This document shows, in pieces, positions 62,161-64,000 of a DNA stretch of 64,000 nt. Numbering within the stretch: the stretch's first letter is position 1; every line of letters begins with the position of its first letter. Position numbers and translations under genes: made by a program. The notes below the pieces were generated by a model. The model was not told the origin of the DNA. It saw nothing but the letters and a program-made list of their open reading frames with translations, and ran no database searches. This stretch comes from G965202665 sp965243835. Lineage in GTDB: Bacteria; Actinomycetota; Acidimicrobiia; Spongiisociales; Spongiisociaceae. The stretch covers positions 1,736,001 to 1,800,000 of the forward strand of contig OZ251578.1 of NCBI GenBank assembly GCA_965243835.1, written 5' to 3'.

Positions 62161-63402
62161 TTACAGAACCCTCCACCAAGGGGCGGCCAGCACGTTGTCG
62201 GTCAGCCATCGCACTTCGCGCCCGGCGTGCAACACCAGCCCGGCCCGGGCCCGGTCGCGGTATTCGGAGCGGAAAGTCAGCAAGCGTTCCCCGTCCCGCA
62301 GACGGGGATGGGCGGAGGACTTCACCTCCACCGGCAGCAGGTCATCGCCCGCTTCCAGCACAAAATCCACTTCTGCGCCGGCGGCGGTGCGCCAGTGGAA
62401 AATATCGGCTTGCCCGGCCCGGGCGTCCCGCCAGGCCAGCAGATTGTTCAACACGATGTTTTCCAGGTGCGCCCCCCGGGGTTGCGTCTCCCCCGTTATG
62501 TGCATGGACAACCCGACATCCCCCCAATACATCTTGGGGCTTTTCATCAGCCGCTTGGTCCGATTGACGGCGAAGGCGGGAACCCGCGCCAACATGTAGG
62601 AGGTTTCCAGCAGGTTGAGATAGCGGTGAACGGTGGGCTGGGAGAGGGCGGCGTCCCGGCCCAGTTCCGTCTGGTTGACCAGCCGGCCGACGCGCAGGCA
62701 GGCTATTCGCATCAGACGGCGAAAGTCGGGCAGGGCGGTAACGGATGAAATGTCGGACAGGTCCCTTTCCAGATAGGTTCGGACGTAGCCGTCGAACCAG
62801 ATGTTCCGCTCCGCGGCGGTTTCCAGTTGCAAGGCGGGACGCGGAAATCCGCCCCGGAGGGCCAGCTGGCGCCAATCCTGCGGCTCCGCGCTCCGGGACA
62901 TCAGGAGCTCCGGCCACTGCGCGTGGTCGGCGGTTAACAACTCCTCCCACATTCCGCCCTGACCGAGTCCCCGTTGCTCGCGATGGGTCATGGGCCGCAA
63001 CGTCAGGTAGGAGGCGCGTCCCGCCAACGACTCGGAAATCTGTTTCATCAACAGCAGGTTGGCGGAGCCGGTGAGCAGGAATTTCCCCGGCCGGTGGTCG
63101 GCGTCCACGGCCCGCTTCACCGCCGCCAACAGGTCCGGTTCTTTCTGTACCTCGTCGATGGTGACCGGCCCCCGCGCCGCCAGCAACTCGTCGGGGCGGC
63201 GACGGGCCAGGTCCCGGGCGTCCGGGTCATCAAGCGAATAGAACCGGCGCGGGCCGGGGATCAGTTCCCGCACCAGGGTCGTTTTACCCGTCTGACGGGC
63301 TCCGGTGACCGCCACCGCGGGCATCACCCGCAACCGTTCGGCCAAACCGGGAGCCGCCAACCGGGGTAGTGCGTTATCATTCACCCCCTGAATGATAACC
63401 AT
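62161..63402 (-). CDS. AAA ATPase with DUF4143 domain
   Basis: A 413-residue protein: Walker A VTGARQTGKTTLV, Walker B VTIDEVQKEPDLL, LTGSANLLLM (sensor 1), then DUF4143 with RYLNLLETSYMLAR and a PD-(D/E)xK-like EVDFVLEAGDDLLPVEVKSS. Such ATPases are widespread, often strain variable, of unknown function. The start codon overlaps an 11-bp inverted repeat, so autoregulation at the operator is likely. Confidence 0.9.
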   Translation of the reverse strand: MVIIQGVNDNALPRLAAPGLAERLRVMPAVAVTGARQTGKTTLVRELIPGPRRFYSLDDPDARDLARRRPDELLAARGPVTIDEVQKEPDLLAAVKRAVDADHRPGKFLLTGSANLLLMKQISESLAGRASYLTLRPMTHREQRGLGQGGMWEELLTADHAQWPELLMSRSAEPQDWRQLALRGGFPRPALQLETAAERNIWFDGYVRTYLERDLSDISSVTALPDFRRLMRIACLRVGRLVNQTELGRDAALSQPTVHRYLNLLETSYMLARVPAFAVNRTKRLMKSPKMYWGDVGLSMHITGETQPRGAHLENIVLNNLLAWRDARAGQADIFHWRTAAGAEVDFVLEAGDDLLPVEVKSSAHPRLRDGERLLTFRSEYRDRARAGLVLHAGREVRWLTDNVLAAPWWRVL

Positions 63403-63415
63403 TCACCAGGTGAAT
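63373..63415. promoter_or_regulatory. Inverted-repeat operators at the DUF4143 ATPase start
   Basis: Two palindromes. First: GTTATCATTCA, five C, then its exact reverse complement (63373-63399), overlapping the ATG. Second: ATTCACC-A-GGTGAAT (63401-63415). Both share the half site ATTCACC/ATTCA. Arrangement suggests a dimeric repressor. Confidence 0.65.
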
Positions 63416-63426
63416 AGATTACAAAT

Positions 63427-64000
63427 CTAGGCGCGGGCCTCTTTTTTGACCAGAGGTGCGGCTTGACTCCTCGGCGATCCCACCCGAAACACCTTGCGAG
63501 GGCGTCCCACGCCCTGCTTCTCGTGGTGGGCTATGACCAGACCCGCTTCTTCGAGACGGCCCAGTACCTGGGCGGCGCGGGCGCGGGTTACTCCGAAGTG
63601 CTCTTGCAGTTCCTCATCGGAGGCGCTGACCGGACCGAAGACCAGGATGTGTTGCCAAAAGCGGGCTTCGGTTCCGCCCAACCGGGCAGCCTCCTGCCGG
63701 AAACGTTCCCGACTGGCGTTTTCCCCGGCGTCGCTGAGGAGCGACTCCCGCACCAGTGCCAATATCCGCCGGGGGTTGCCGCTGCCGCCTTTGATGATTT
63801 CCTCATATTCGGAACGAATAATGTCCACCTCCCGGACATCCTCGGAGCCGGCGATCGCCAACCGCGCCTCCAAAAGATCGCGGGCAACAGGATCGTCCAT
63901 GAGCCCGATGGCGATCTCGGCTTCGAAGAAAGCATCGGCGGGAGGGGTCAAATATTCGGAGCGATAACGGGACAAGCCGCATACCACCCAGCGACAGGGC
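63427..64000 (-). CDS. C-terminal part of an ATPase-like protein with winged-helix domain (partial)
   Basis: The frame is open to the window end, so the N-terminus is probably outside; a GTG at 63987 is the only internal start near the edge. The visible 186+ residues include a GGSGNPRRILALVRESL segment (sensor-2-like in AAA ATPases) and a C-terminal winged helix (SDEELQEHFGVTRARAAQVLGRLEEAGLV, in part) with GRPRKVFRV. Likely an archaeal-type or STAND ATPase; possibly paired with the neighbouring DUF4143 ATPase and its operators. Confidence 0.65.
   Translation of the reverse strand, partial: PCRWVVCGLSRYRSEYLTPPADAFFEAEIAIGLMDDPVARDLLEARLAIAGSEDVREVDIIRSEYEEIIKGGSGNPRRILALVRESLLSDAGENASRERFRQEAARLGGTEARFWQHILVFGPVSASDEELQEHFGVTRARAAQVLGRLEEAGLVIAHHEKQGVGRPRKVFRVGSPRSQAAPLVKKEARA

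Overview
This is a 64 kb piece of a high-GC bacterial chromosome. The best guess is an actinobacterium outside the well-studied orders, possibly Acidimicrobiia-like. The support is a phosphatase / DUF3090 / SCO1664-family gene run, an Rv2578c-type radical SAM gene behind a Gram-positive LexA box, two F420-type enzymes, and many start codons placed 6-8 nt after a TANNNT -10 box (leaderless genes). UGA is an ordinary stop here: hisF, ccmA, ccmD and others end with it.

Layout. 1-3303: histidine genes (partial hisF, hisIE) split by a 22-bp minisatellite, then glgC. 3387-12390: a system I cytochrome c maturation cluster (ccmABCDE, a 1.06-kb empty spacer, ccmF, ccmH, a decayed array of ccmI 5' ends, ccmI, a ccmG/tlpA-like thioredoxin). 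12395-14184: two tandem, translationally coupled thioredoxin-fold lipoprotein genes, each interrupted by an in-frame UGA exactly where the first active-site cysteine belongs (W-U-P-T-C). A 7-bp hairpin with a G in its loop follows at bacterial SECIS distance. These are strong selenoprotein candidates beside the cytochrome c maturation genes. 14185-18065: a tandem array of small membrane-anchored coiled-coil genes whose repeat unit also carries a decaying copy of the selenoprotein 5' end. 18120-24871: housekeeping genes (trpD, two aquaporins, SRAP, phosphatase/DUF3090/SCO1664).

24852-39224 looks like a genomic island, much of it AT-rich. It holds a five-gene minus-strand operon (GHKL ATPase with a 12-G homopolymer, an unknown gene, two paralogous DUF6339-like genes, a PAPS-reductase-like PP-loop gene), an F420-dependent oxidoreductase, five truncated copies of a helicase leader, a RecQ-phosphoribosyltransferase fusion with a DprA/Smf partner, and an SMC-like ATPase with a small HEPN-like partner. 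39278-44437: a DUF457-like membrane protein, zinc ribbon protein, NIF3, methyltransferase, FabH and an MFS transporter. 44480-47577: a ~440-bp repeat array, tRNA-Val(TAC), a CitE-like lyase, a PPOX-fold F420 protein and a stand-alone sigma region 4 protein. 47603-54868: zwf, pgi and ridA separated by arrays of decaying pgi 3' ends and shortened ridA copies. 54897-61006: a sugar-type ABC importer with a PLP lyase/threonine synthase-like enzyme and RidA, an MBL hydrolase and an SDR. 61087-64000: LexA-boxed radical SAM gene, DUF4143 ATPase with inverted-repeat operators, and a truncated ATPase/winged-helix gene.

The unifying oddity is that at least six intergenic regions are tandem arrays of gene ends next to their intact parent. 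The copies decay mostly by G-to-A and T-to-C changes read on the + strand, whichever strand the parent gene is on, leaving A/C-rich spacers. This suggests a replication-linked, strand-asymmetric mutation process acting on tandem duplications. All function calls rest on motif recognition only; no database search was possible.
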